A DNA stretch of 64,000 bases from Christensenella tenuis (GTDB lineage Bacteria > Bacillota > Clostridia > Christensenellales > Christensenellaceae), in NCBI RefSeq assembly GCF_014287795.1, contig NZ_JACOON010000003.1:124001-188000 (forward strand), read 5' to 3'. Below the pieces are notes generated by a model, which was not told where the DNA came from, made no database searches, and saw nothing but the letters and a program-made list of their open reading frames with translations. Each line of letters opens with the position of its first letter. Positions within the stretch are counted from its first letter, which is position 1. A program made the translations under genes and the position numbers. Below are positions 25,394-34,493 of the stretch, in pieces.

Positions 25394-26371
25394 TTATTCA
25401 TCGCTTATACCCGAAGCAGCTATGGCCGCATAATCCCCGATCTCTTCTCCCAACTGTGCGGGAACGATCCGGCAAACGGACAGCGAAATCCCAAGCGCCT
25501 CTTTCTGCAAAATCGTTTCCATTGGATGCACAAGCAGGTCATAACATCGTCCAAAAATCCCCCCCAGTACGATGACCTCCGGATTCAGGCAGTCTACCAA
25601 TACGGCCAGCCCCCGCCCCAGATATTCGCCGGCCGTCCGGAATGTTTTGCACGCCGCTTCATCCCCCTGCCGGGCCGCTTCGGCAACCCGCTTCACGTCT
25701 ATATGTTCAATCTCATTTATGTTTTCGCAGTATGCGGCGCTTTGCCCGCTTTGCAGGCGTTCCCGCGCCATCATGCCCGCAAGCTGCGCAATTCCTCCGC
25801 CGCTGCAATATCCTTCCATAGAGCCAGATTTCCCATAACCGACCGGCCCTACAGCACTGAGGCGTATATGCCCGCATTCGCCCGCCATATCGTTTGTTCC
25901 GGTATAAAGCTTTTTATTCAAAATCAAGCCCGCTCCGCATCCCGTTCCAAATGTGATAAAAACCGCGTTGCTCGTATTTCGTGCGGCACCGAACATCCAT
26001 TCTGCCAACGCTCCCGCATTCGCGTCATTTTGCAGATGCGCGGAAATGCCAAAATGGTTCCCGATCCGGTCCGCCACTGGCACACGGTCCCATCCGATCA
26101 AGTTCGGCGGCGAAAGGATAAGCCCTTTTTCAGAGTCGAGCGGCCCGCCGCAGCTGATCCCGGCCGCATCGATATCCCGGTGCGTTAATCCATGATTTTG
26201 CAGGATCGTTTCCGCCTTCGCGATCAGCGTATCAACCGCGTCGTCCGCCCCGTTCGTATCTGCTGTCCGGAAAGCTTTGCGTTCTAAGAAATCCACGTTT
26301 TGCCCCGAAATCCGGCCAAGCATGACCGCGCACTTCGTTCCTCCAATATCAAAGCCTAAAACGTGTTTCAT
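25394..26371 (-). CDS. ROK-family sugar kinase
   Basis: A 325-residue kinase of the ROK family (glucokinase, fructokinase, N-acetylmannosamine kinase relatives). The ATP motif FDIGGTKCAV (near 5-14), catalytic Asp in QNDANAGALAEW (near 112-123) and FGTGCGAGLI (near 139-148) are all present. The family's CxCGxxGCxE zinc loop is replaced by VGYGKSGSME, losing all three Cys, as in some zinc-free ROK kinases. No DNA-binding domain, so it is an enzyme. The start follows GGGGGG and lies three bases after the stop of the SIS gene. It probably phosphorylates the sugar handled by this operon. Confidence 0.88.
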   Translation of the reverse strand: MKHVLGFDIGGTKCAVMLGRISGQNVDFLERKAFRTADTNGADDAVDTLIAKAETILQNHGLTHRDIDAAGISCGGPLDSEKGLILSPPNLIGWDRVPVADRIGNHFGISAHLQNDANAGALAEWMFGAARNTSNAVFITFGTGCGAGLILNKKLYTGTNDMAGECGHIRLSAVGPVGYGKSGSMEGYCSGGGIAQLAGMMARERLQSGQSAAYCENINEIEHIDVKRVAEAARQGDEAACKTFRTAGEYLGRGLAVLVDCLNPEVIVLGGIFGRCYDLLVHPMETILQKEALGISLSVCRIVPAQLGEEIGDYAAIAASGISDE

Positions 26372-26374
26372 GCG

Positions 26375-27031
26375 TCATTTCCCCCCAAAAAAATGCGCCT
26401 CGATCATTCTGCACAATGCATGATAAACGGGGAGATGCAATTCCTGTATGAGGTAAGTCTCGTCCTCCGGTACGCAAACCGTCACATCGCCGACCTGTTT
26501 TAATGTTCCGCCCGTCCGCCCCGACAAGCCAATAACTTCCATTCCTTTCGCTTTTGCAACTTCCGCCGCCAGCACAACATTTTTCGCGTTTCCGGACGTG
26601 GATATTCCGAGCAAAACGTCCCCTTTTCGTCCATAACCGTATACTTGCTGCGCAAACGAGAGTTCCGGGCTGGCGTCATTGGAAAACGCCGTACCGAGCG
26701 ATACGTTTTCCACCAAGGCATAAGCAGGAAGCGCACCTTCCAAATATTCCCCGTATCTTTGCGCATCCTCCGGGTAAAGCCGCGCGAATTCCTCCCGGAA
26801 TGCTTTATCCGTTTTTCGCGGAAGGATAAACCGTTTCATCAATTCGCCAACGATATGAAGTGTGTCCGCTGCGCTTCCGCCATTTCCGCATATGAACAGC
26901 CTTCCGCCGCGCTCGAAACAGTCTATCGATATCCCATAGACCGCAAGAAGCTCTTCTTCATTTTCACGCAGCACCGGATATTTTTGAAACAACTGATCCA
27001 GGATATCCCGCACAAATTTTTTTCCGCTCAT
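26375..27031 (-). CDS. SIS-domain phosphosugar isomerase, GmhA-like
   Basis: 218 residues with one SIS domain. GNGGSAADTLHIVGE (near 50-64) and GISTSGNAKNVV (near 140-151) bind the sugar phosphate, as in sedoheptulose-7-phosphate isomerase GmhA. ATG 27031 overlaps the coupling region TGAAATG with the end of URO-D copy 3, so the start is set by coupling. In this setting, between a URO-D protein and a ROK kinase, it more likely isomerises a catabolic ketose/aldose phosphate than makes LPS heptose. Confidence 0.82.
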   Translation of the reverse strand: MSGKKFVRDILDQLFQKYPVLRENEEELLAVYGISIDCFERGGRLFICGNGGSAADTLHIVGELMKRFILPRKTDKAFREEFARLYPEDAQRYGEYLEGALPAYALVENVSLGTAFSNDASPELSFAQQVYGYGRKGDVLLGISTSGNAKNVVLAAEVAKAKGMEVIGLSGRTGGTLKQVGDVTVCVPEDETYLIQELHLPVYHALCRMIEAHFFGGK

Positions 27032-27032
27032 T

Positions 27033-28166
27033 TCATCGTTTCCTTCCATACTTTCTTGCCGCCTCAAACATCGTTACAATATTTTCCGGCGGGACGTCGT
27101 CCTGTAGGTTGTGCGCCGCCGCAAAAATATATCCTCCATCCCGGTTCAAGATTTCAACCGTTTCATGAACCGCTTCTTCAATCTGCGCCGACGAACCAAA
27201 ATTCAGCAGTTCCTGTGTATCAATCCCTCCATGGAATACAATCTCTTTCCCGTATCCCTGCTTTAAATGGGAAGGAGCCATTTCCTCTGTAACCGGCTGG
27301 ATTGGGTTTAATATCTCAACGCCGATCTCGATCAGGTCGCCGATGATCTTATAAACATTTCCGCAGGAATGGTGCAGGAAATACGCATCCGTATAGCGTT
27401 TCGTATATTCAATCCGTTCCTTCAAATATGGCTTGATTAACTTTTGGAAAGTTTCCGGCGGCATAAAGAGATTATTCTGCATCGCAAAATCATCTCCGCT
27501 CGAGGTGTAGTGGATATATTTCCCCAGCGCTCCATAATAAAGATCTATGATCTTTTTTTGGTATTCCAATATTTTATCAAAAAGTTTGATGACAAATTCT
27601 TCATCGATGAAGAGCTTCATCAAGAAATCGTCAAATCCACACAGCCAGCATCCCAGTTCAAAAATTCCATAGACCGGATGTTCGGCGCAGATCACGTATT
27701 CGCCTTTTTCCCACAGTTTCTTCGCGTCCGCTTCCATTTCGCCGAGCAGGCCGCGGTCTATGCTGTCCGCATCCGGAAAAAAATAGGAATCCAGGTCTTT
27801 GGCCGTCGCGCCCTTAAGCGGCGGATCCACTACATCCCAATACGCGCCGGTAAATTTGCGTTTGATTCCCCATTCGTCAATGTAAAGGTCATCCGCCAGA
27901 AATTCAAACTGTGAATTTTCCGGATGCAGAATCTCGCCTACGGAGCGCGTATCAATATCCAGATGCCGTAAAATCCGCTCGTCAATCCGGTCTATTTTTC
28001 CGAACAGGTTCCTTTCTTTTGTTTCGCCTGCCAGGCCAAGCAGTTTCATTAAATTTTCCTGACTATTCCCTTCCAGCCCGGAAAGCGGATTCCCGCCTAA
28101 ATCCAATATAAGGTCCCGCGGCTTCCTGTGCCGCATCGTTTCTTCAAAATTATCGATTCTTGACAT
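27033..28166 (-). CDS. URO-D superfamily protein, copy 3
   Basis: 377 residues. The HHSCGNVYKIIGD segment (near 277-289) and FHGGIDTQELLNFG (near 323-336) place it with copies 1 and 2. ATG 28166 is preferred over the longer open frame, because the longer start would lie inside the upstream regulator gene's end and AAAGG precedes 28166. It is coupled to the SIS gene downstream. The N-terminal half is more acidic and longer than in copy 1. No HemE signature; function unknown, likely methyl or C1 chemistry. Confidence 0.75.
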   Translation of the reverse strand: MSRIDNFEETMRHRKPRDLILDLGGNPLSGLEGNSQENLMKLLGLAGETKERNLFGKIDRIDERILRHLDIDTRSVGEILHPENSQFEFLADDLYIDEWGIKRKFTGAYWDVVDPPLKGATAKDLDSYFFPDADSIDRGLLGEMEADAKKLWEKGEYVICAEHPVYGIFELGCWLCGFDDFLMKLFIDEEFVIKLFDKILEYQKKIIDLYYGALGKYIHYTSSGDDFAMQNNLFMPPETFQKLIKPYLKERIEYTKRYTDAYFLHHSCGNVYKIIGDLIEIGVEILNPIQPVTEEMAPSHLKQGYGKEIVFHGGIDTQELLNFGSSAQIEEAVHETVEILNRDGGYIFAAAHNLQDDVPPENIVTMFEAARKYGRKR

Positions 28167-28269
28167 TCTTATTTGCCTTTCTTCCCCGTTTTTCCCGAAA
28201 TCGGGGTACACGAAACCAATATGCGTTTTCCGCATACATGTGACCAGTAAATATTTGATGTATTGGTAT

Positions 28270-29478
28270 TTATTTGCTGCAGTATTCGTCAAAATAGGCT
28301 TCGATCGCCAGCGCGATCGCGCCTAAAGCTTCCATTGGTTTGTCTACTGTTCCTGCAAGCGCTTTTATTTTCCTGCCCTTGTCTCTAAAAATATTTTTCA
28401 TCATTACTTCGCTTGCGCTTTGTATATACAGCGGAAATCTGCGCGCCAACTCGCCGCCGATGATCACTGCACTCGGATTATAAATATTGACGGCGTTCGC
28501 AAGGCCGATGCCCAGCCAGCCGCCGACCCGTTTTACTACTTCTTCTGCCGTCGGATCCCCCTGCGCCAAGGCATCCTCAATCATCTGGAGCCCATAGTTG
28601 CTTCCGTTTGCACCGCCGTCGAGCACTTTTTCGTGTCTGTATTCCTTTACAAGAGCATTGATGGAACAATAGCTTTCCAGGCAGCCCCGGCTTCCGCAGT
28701 AACAGTCCCGTCCATTGAAATCAATGGATGTATGGCCAAGTTCCCCGGCCACTCCGTCGATTCCAATATCCAGCTTACCGCCCTTTACGCGGCCCATACC
28801 GACGCCATAATCGGCATAAACATATATATAGTCGTTAAGGCTTTTCCCAATCCCGTATTCCAGTTCCCCCAGTGCGCCCAGCTTCGCGGCGTTCTCTACG
28901 GCCGTCGGCCATTCAAAATGGCCTTTTTCCTTAAAAAAGTCCAGGTTTTTTGTCGCCCAGTAGGAAAACACGCCGTCATTTGCCTGTTTTGCGTATTTAA
29001 ACCCCATACCGGGAGTCCCGATCCCGGAGTAAGACATATCCTCTTTTGACAAACCGCTCATCCGGACAGCCTCTTTCATACATTGCTTGAGCTGTACCAG
29101 AATCTTATCTTCCCCGCCGGAATAGTCGATATCACGCCGACAGGACGAAAGGATTTCACCTTCTATGTTGGTGACGATACTTTGTATATTTTTGTCGATT
29201 ACAGTCCCAATAAAATATCTTCCATTGGGAATAATGCTCAAAAGGTTCGGCTTCCTTCCGCCTGTCGAAATGCCTTTGCCGATCTCACATACAAGCCCAT
29301 CCCGTATCAGTTCTTCCGAAATCCGCATTACGGTCGGCATCGTAAGCTTTACTTCCCTTGATATCTCCGCACGGGAAACCATTGTGTTTCGTTTGATCGT
29401 GTTCAGAATATTTTTTTTGTTGATCGATTTGATGAGGCCTGAACTTCCCACCACCATATTGCTTTTTCTTTTTGCCAT
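28270..29478 (-). CDS. ROK-family transcriptional repressor (NagC/XylR type)
   Basis: 402 residues: an N-terminal winged helix-turn-helix (SRAEISREVKLTMPTVMRI, near 35-53) fused to a ROK domain. The zinc motif CYCGSRGCLE (near 255-264) is intact, unlike that of the neighbouring ROK kinase. GVGMG and AGELGH motifs complete the sugar site. It resembles NagC/Mlc/XylR repressors, which release DNA on binding a sugar or sugar phosphate. A good promoter lies at 29508-29536, inside the operon, so it can be expressed apart from the transporter. It probably controls this sugar operon. Confidence 0.88.
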   Translation of the reverse strand: MAKRKSNMVVGSSGLIKSINKKNILNTIKRNTMVSRAEISREVKLTMPTVMRISEELIRDGLVCEIGKGISTGGRKPNLLSIIPNGRYFIGTVIDKNIQSIVTNIEGEILSSCRRDIDYSGGEDKILVQLKQCMKEAVRMSGLSKEDMSYSGIGTPGMGFKYAKQANDGVFSYWATKNLDFFKEKGHFEWPTAVENAAKLGALGELEYGIGKSLNDYIYVYADYGVGMGRVKGGKLDIGIDGVAGELGHTSIDFNGRDCYCGSRGCLESYCSINALVKEYRHEKVLDGGANGSNYGLQMIEDALAQGDPTAEEVVKRVGGWLGIGLANAVNIYNPSAVIIGGELARRFPLYIQSASEVMMKNIFRDKGRKIKALAGTVDKPMEALGAIALAIEAYFDEYCSK

Positions 29479-29507
29479 TTCGTGTTTTCCCGCCCACTGA
29501 CATCAGT

Positions 29508-29536
29508 ATTTTATCCTCAGTATATCACCTTTCCAA
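29508..29536 (-). promoter_or_regulatory. Sigma-70-type promoter of the ROK repressor
   Basis: Minus-strand TTGGAA (29536-29531), a 17-base spacer and TAAAAT (29513-29508), about 30 bases upstream of ATG 29478. Confidence 0.5.
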
Positions 29537-29557
29537 TCTGATTTCACCAGCGAAATT

Positions 29558-30784
29558 TCAACCTTCCGTCACAATTTCCATTGCGGTTTTTTCCCAGCGG
29601 TCGATATGGGACAGATGATATGACACCGTGCTTACGTCCTTTAAGATGATCTCTACCGGTGTGTTATTCCCTTTCGCCGCGCGGACCGCATCCCGAATAT
29701 TTTTCTTCACGCATGCATCGTCAAACTCTCCGGTTGCAATATAAGATGGATTGCTCTTAAAAGACATGACATAGTCTTTTCCCATGCGTTCCGCGCTCTT
29801 TTCCGCGTCTGCCCACGGGCTGACGGATATCTTGCGCACATTGTCCAGTTTCCGTATAATATCTATTTTATCTTCCAGCGGTTCGCAGCAGCCATAATAT
29901 AAGAGTCCGAATCTTTCATAGAGCGGCCTTACCAGTTCTATCTCAAACTCATCATGCATGTCCGGCGATACCGTCGAAAAGATCTGCGCCATACCAAACG
30001 CCCATACATTCTTTGCCGTCACATTCGCGCCCTGTGGCTTCGGGAGGTCATCCGTATATGCGCCCGTGCAATGCACATACTGCGCAAGCGGATCGAGAAG
30101 TCCCTGTTCTTCACATTGATCGAGCGTGGCGATTGTCAGGTCCACAAATTTTTTTACAATATCTTTTACAAAATCGGGACGGTCAATGATATCCCACAAG
30201 ATTGCTTCCGCCGGCTTCATCTGCGCAATCCTGTCCCATACGCCCGCGTGAATCTGCACGCCTGCAAACCGCACCGGGAGAATCCCGTCGAAAATTTCGC
30301 TGCAGCGTTCAAAGTGCTCTTCATCCAGCTTGCGGTCCACCCATATTTTATCTGCCTGCAAAGCCTCCAGTTTTTCCGGCGTATCGATCTGGTCTGCATA
30401 TTTGTGGGAAACAATATCATTGGAGGCATCCGTCTGCCGCACATCCTCCAAGATATGGATCCCATAATTAAGGTTTTGTATTTCATGCGGGATATCCAGC
30501 CGGTTTTCTACCACCATATCGCATGGAAAATGCTTCCAGCGGTAGAGCGTCCGCAGCAGTTCGGTTTCTATAGACCGTAAAAATTCATCCTCGCATTGAT
30601 TTTTCAGTTCATCACTTTTTCCAAGTTCATGCCAGGGAAGCTGGTCAATATATACCATCGGCCGGACCGGGTCAAGGTCGTTATTCTTTCTCCACAGTTC
30701 CCTTTTTTCGTTTTGTACCGGCAAATGAGCAATCTCTGCGATCTTCTCTCCGAGTTCCTTTAATATTTTTGCATCGTTGTTCAT
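29558..30784 (-). CDS. URO-D/MetE-like barrel protein, copy 4 (divergent)
   Basis: 408 residues, a divergent member of the URO-D superfamily. It keeps the overall barrel layout and a YYGCCEPLEDKIDII stretch (near 300) where copies 1-3 have HSCG. The His of the zinc pair is therefore not conserved in the same form, and two adjacent Cys take its place. It starts at ATG 30784 with GAGGG upstream and follows the ATPase gene by 44 bases. Similar proteins are annotated as uroporphyrinogen-decarboxylase-like in sugar operons of anaerobes. Function unknown. Confidence 0.65.
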   Translation of the reverse strand: MNNDAKILKELGEKIAEIAHLPVQNEKRELWRKNNDLDPVRPMVYIDQLPWHELGKSDELKNQCEDEFLRSIETELLRTLYRWKHFPCDMVVENRLDIPHEIQNLNYGIHILEDVRQTDASNDIVSHKYADQIDTPEKLEALQADKIWVDRKLDEEHFERCSEIFDGILPVRFAGVQIHAGVWDRIAQMKPAEAILWDIIDRPDFVKDIVKKFVDLTIATLDQCEEQGLLDPLAQYVHCTGAYTDDLPKPQGANVTAKNVWAFGMAQIFSTVSPDMHDEFEIELVRPLYERFGLLYYGCCEPLEDKIDIIRKLDNVRKISVSPWADAEKSAERMGKDYVMSFKSNPSYIATGEFDDACVKKNIRDAVRAAKGNNTPVEIILKDVSTVSYHLSHIDRWEKTAMEIVTEG

Positions 30785-30828
30785 GCTTCACTACCCTCAC
30801 TTCTGTATAATTTCAAAAATGTCAAAAA

Positions 30829-32313
30829 TTAGTGGATAGCCTTCTCCAGCAGTGCGGCTTCGGAAGCTTCTTCCCTGTTAAACTCTCCGGTAATTTTGCC
30901 GTCCTTCATGACATAGACCCTATCGCACATTCCTAATATTTCAGGAAGTTCAGATGACACCATAATAATCGCAAGCCCCTGGTTTGCCAGATCATTCATC
31001 AGCGAATAGATTTCCGCCTTGGCTCCGACGTCGATTCCCCGTGTCGGTTCGTCGATCACGAGTACTTTCAGGTTCTTTTTCATAAGCCAGCGGGCAAGCA
31101 AAACCTTTTGCTGGTTTCCTCCTGAAAGTTTGGGGATAAGCTGATTCATCGTAGGCGTTTTGATTTTCAGTTTCCGGATCATATCATTAACAGCTTCTTC
31201 TTCTCCTGTTTTGGAAATACTGATCCCTTTTGCTACCTGATTCAGGGAAACGATTGTCATATTGCTTTTTACGCTCATGTTCGGCAGCAGGCCGCCTTTC
31301 CTTCTGTCTTCTACCACAAGGCCCATGCCGGATTCCCGGGCAGCCAGCGGGGAGTTGAGCGGTATTTCCCGGCCGTCAAGGATTATATTTCCTTTTATCC
31401 GCTTGTCCATACCAAAGAGCGCCATCGTCATTTCCGTACGTCCCGCACCCATCAGCCCGGAAAAACCTACGATCTCTCCGCGCCGTACACAGAACGAAAT
31501 ATCCGTTACTTTTTCTGTTGTCAATCCCTTGACATCAAGCAGTACATCCCCCAGCTTCGCGTTGCGGTCCGGGAAGATATCTTCCATTTTCCTGCCCACC
31601 ATCATTTCGATCAGTTGTTCTTCATCCAGTTCCTCCGGATTTCTGGTTCCCACGACCGTGCCGTCCTTGAATACCGTAATCCGGTCCGCAATCTCAAATA
31701 TTTCATCCAGCTTGTGCGAAATATAGATGATCGAAACGCCGCGTTCCTTCAGCCACGCGATGACTTTAAAGAGGTTTTCCACCTCTTTCGGGCTGAGCGC
31801 GGAGGTCGGTTCATCCATGATGATGATCTTGGCATCCAGGGAAAGGGACTTTGCGATCTCGACAAGCTGCTGCTCCGCGATGCTCATATATTGTACCTTT
31901 GTCCGCGGACTAATCGTAAGCCCTACCATTTCCATATACTTCCGCGATTCGTCATAAAGCGTTTTCCACTGAACCCGGCCTCCTTTTGCGGGAAGCCGCC
32001 CGAAGAAAATGTTTTCCGCCGCGGATAGGCTCGATACAAGGTTCAGCTCCTGATAAATAACGCTGATTCCTTTTTTGATCGCGTCGAGGGGATGGTGGAT
32101 ATTCGCCTCTTCCCCGTTGATTAGGTATTTCCCGCGTGAGCGTTGGTATACCCCCGAAAGTATTTTAATCAGCGTCGATTTTCCCGCTCCGTTTTCACCG
32201 ACCAGCGCATGTACCTCTCCCTGTTGGAGATCAAAGCTTACTCCTTTCAGCGCATGCACCCCCGGGAAGATCATGTGCATATCCGCAATTTCAATAACAG
32301 GTGTATTTTTCAT
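30829..32313 (-). CDS. RbsA-type sugar ABC transporter ATPase (third system)
   Basis: 494 residues with two ABC modules. Walker A GENGAGKST (near 38-46), IIMDEPTSALS, then GLMGAGRTEM and LSGGNQQK with VIDEPTRGID in the second half. ATG 32313 overlaps the stop of the permease gene as ATGA. Unlike the two cassettes at 7-15 kb, it has the standard first P-loop GENGAGK rather than GGNGAGK, so it belongs to a different branch. Confidence 0.92.
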   Translation of the reverse strand: MKNTPVIEIADMHMIFPGVHALKGVSFDLQQGEVHALVGENGAGKSTLIKILSGVYQRSRGKYLINGEEANIHHPLDAIKKGISVIYQELNLVSSLSAAENIFFGRLPAKGGRVQWKTLYDESRKYMEMVGLTISPRTKVQYMSIAEQQLVEIAKSLSLDAKIIIMDEPTSALSPKEVENLFKVIAWLKERGVSIIYISHKLDEIFEIADRITVFKDGTVVGTRNPEELDEEQLIEMMVGRKMEDIFPDRNAKLGDVLLDVKGLTTEKVTDISFCVRRGEIVGFSGLMGAGRTEMTMALFGMDKRIKGNIILDGREIPLNSPLAARESGMGLVVEDRRKGGLLPNMSVKSNMTIVSLNQVAKGISISKTGEEEAVNDMIRKLKIKTPTMNQLIPKLSGGNQQKVLLARWLMKKNLKVLVIDEPTRGIDVGAKAEIYSLMNDLANQGLAIIMVSSELPEILGMCDRVYVMKDGKITGEFNREEASEAALLEKAIH

Positions 32314-33332
32314 GCCGTTATTCCCTCGTTTTCCAGATGATCTTTCTGTTCCTGCACGATTTTTTTCGCCAACCGTGCCTTACGGACTTCGTCGAGGTAA
32401 ACGGCCAGAATGATTACGATGCCTCTCGCAATATTCTGCCAGAAGGACGAAACATCCAGCAACGTGAGGCCGTTTTCCAAAATGCCGAGAATCAGCATAC
32501 CGACAAACGCGCCGCCAATGCCCCCGACGCCGCCGTTCAGGGAAACACCGCCCAAAATAATCGCGGCGATTACCGTCATTTCAAAGCCGTCTCCGGCTGA
32601 AGGCTGCGCCGACGACATCCGCGAGGCAAGCAGCACGCCCGCAAGCATGGTGAGCACGCCGCTGATAACATATACTGTAATCCTCATCCGGTCCACCGGC
32701 AGGCCGGCAAGACGGGATGCTTCCTGGTTGCCGCCGATCGCATAGATATAGCGTCCAAACGTTGTATGGCGCAGGATATACCAAATCACTACGAATAGCA
32801 CCGCCATGATAATAACGCCGTTCGGTATCGGGCCTACATAACCTGTCCCAAGCTCCTGAAAATCAGGATAAGCTACCTGTATAGAGACCGCGTTCGTCGT
32901 CACCATGGCTACGCCCCGCCAAATTGTCATCGTACCAAGCGTCACGATCAGGGAATTCATTTTCCCTTTGGCAACCAAAAAGCCGTTCAGCGCGCCAACG
33001 CCGGCGCCCGCCGCAAGCGCTGCAAGAACGGCAAGCGCAATGCTGCCCGTCGCGTTCAGCGTAACGACGGAGCAAAGGCCCGCGATCGCCTGCTGCGAAC
33101 CGACCGAAAGATCGATCTCGCCAAGCAATATTACCATTGTGAGCCCGAATCCGCAGATCGCCGTCAGCGATACCTGCCGGAGCATATTCATAATATTCCG
33201 TTCCGATAAAAACACTGGCGATGCCAGCGCCATAATGACGCACAGTACAATCAGCGCGATGACAAGGAAAAGAATATCGGAGTCTTTTATTTTGGAAAAT
33301 ACACTTTTCGCTGTTGTTTTTTGGCTGTTCAT
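32310..33332 (-). CDS. RbsC-type sugar ABC transporter permease (third system)
   Basis: 340 residues with about eight or more hydrophobic spans. Family markers are LLGEIDLSVGS (near 69-79) and AAIILGGVSLNGGVGG (near 252-267). The C-terminal tail is charged and cytoplasmic. ATG 33332 follows AAAGGAATG. Its stop overlaps the ATPase start by four bases. Confidence 0.92.
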   Translation of the reverse strand: MNSQKTTAKSVFSKIKDSDILFLVIALIVLCVIMALASPVFLSERNIMNMLRQVSLTAICGFGLTMVILLGEIDLSVGSQQAIAGLCSVVTLNATGSIALAVLAALAAGAGVGALNGFLVAKGKMNSLIVTLGTMTIWRGVAMVTTNAVSIQVAYPDFQELGTGYVGPIPNGVIIMAVLFVVIWYILRHTTFGRYIYAIGGNQEASRLAGLPVDRMRITVYVISGVLTMLAGVLLASRMSSAQPSAGDGFEMTVIAAIILGGVSLNGGVGGIGGAFVGMLILGILENGLTLLDVSSFWQNIARGIVIILAVYLDEVRKARLAKKIVQEQKDHLENEGITA

Positions 33333-33361
33333 ATCTTCATTCCTTTCAACGGATTCTTACC

Positions 33362-33388
33362 GCGCCCGGGCAGTAACTGTCCGGGCGC
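33362..33388 (-). promoter_or_regulatory. Intercistronic hairpin between binding protein and permease genes
   Basis: A near-perfect GC-rich stem (CGCCCGGGCAGT/ACTGTCCGGGCG, one G-T pair) with a tiny loop and no T-run after it on the minus strand. It is better explained as an mRNA 3'-end stabiliser that raises binding-protein output over permease than as a full terminator. Confidence 0.55.
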
Positions 33389-33416
33389 TGGCAAGTTCCT
33401 TTCTTATTACGGTTTT

Positions 33417-34493
33417 TTACTCTTCGATCAGTGCTCTGACCGCATCAAAATTGGTGATATATTCTCCATTTTCTTCCGTGTAAAAATCCGCGAAGTTGTC
33501 AAGCGTGATTATTGTAGTTCCGGACCAGGTGCGTTCTTCAACCTCTCCGCCGTTCGCAATTTCATAAGCCGTGTCGATCAGCCTCTGTCCCATGAAATCC
33601 GGGAACATAGCAACTGCCGATTTATAGGGGCCGCCCGCGAGAAGGGCCGTGCGTCCCGCTACGCCTTCAAAGCCAAACCCGATTGCCACTAACTGGCTTT
33701 CATCGAGGCCCGCTTCCTTATAAGCGGCCATACCGCCCGTCGTCGCATTATCATTGATTCCATAAATTACATTGACTTCAGGATGCGCCGTAATCGCGTC
33801 CGCCGAAACCTCGAGAGATTTTTCTTTCGAACCCTCTCCGTCTACTTCCTGTACGATTTCATACTGAATACCGGATTCATCCAGCGCTTCCTTGAAGCCC
33901 TGTACGCGTTCCCGGCAGTCTTCATTTGCAGGAGCGTTCACAACAAGGATCTTAGGATCGATATTGTTTTCCGTCGCGTATTCCGCCAGCCATTCGCCTG
34001 CCTTGCGTCCACCTTCCACGCTGTCGATTCCGACCGTTGTCGTCGCGCCTTCCACGACGTTGGATTCACAGATGACCGGCACTCCCTGCGCTTCGGCTTC
34101 TTGAATAACTGTCGCAAGCGATTTCGCGTCAACCGGGGTAATCAGGAGCGCGTCAACGCCGGACGTCAGCATATTTTCCAGTTGTGTTACCTGCTTGCCC
34201 GCATCCATCGCGGCATCCGCCGTAATCAGCTCTACGCCAAGCTCTTCTGCCCGCTGCTGTGCGCCGTTTACGATATTCTGATACCATTCGTGCGACATAT
34301 CGCTGGTAACGTAACCAAATTTCAGCGTTTTACCGTCTGTACTGTCCTCTTCAACCGGATCCGATGCATCCGCAGCCGCCGATTCAGCCGGAACCGACGC
34401 ATCCGCGCCAGTATCTTCCGCTGGGGCCGACGAACATCCGAAAGCTGTAACCATCAGAAGTACCGCTAAAACTACCACTAAGACTTTTTTCAT
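33417..34493 (-). CDS. RbsB-type sugar-binding lipoprotein (third system)
   Basis: 358 residues. The signal peptide ends in the lipobox VTAFGC, then an acidic Ala/Ser linker and a type I sugar-binding domain from about residue 62 (FGYVTSDMSHEWYQNIVNG). Typical hinge motifs are LLITPVDAKSL and VIYGINDNATTGG. ATG 34493 follows GGGAGGGAAAAG. It is the first gene of the second sugar operon. It is closer to classical RbsB than SBP1 and SBP2 and lacks their GPNGE pre-domain. The ligand is unknown. Confidence 0.9.
   Translation of the reverse strand: MKKVLVVVLAVLLMVTAFGCSSAPAEDTGADASVPAESAAADASDPVEEDSTDGKTLKFGYVTSDMSHEWYQNIVNGAQQRAEELGVELITADAAMDAGKQVTQLENMLTSGVDALLITPVDAKSLATVIQEAEAQGVPVICESNVVEGATTTVGIDSVEGGRKAGEWLAEYATENNIDPKILVVNAPANEDCRERVQGFKEALDESGIQYEIVQEVDGEGSKEKSLEVSADAITAHPEVNVIYGINDNATTGGMAAYKEAGLDESQLVAIGFGFEGVAGRTALLAGGPYKSAVAMFPDFMGQRLIDTAYEIANGGEVEERTWSGTTIITLDNFADFYTEENGEYITNFDAVRALIEE

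Noticed and set aside
23040..30784. Porphyrin biosynthesis (hemE) for the URO-D genes
   Set aside because: No other heme genes are near, HemE N-terminal active-site motifs are missing, and the genes are embedded in a sugar operon.
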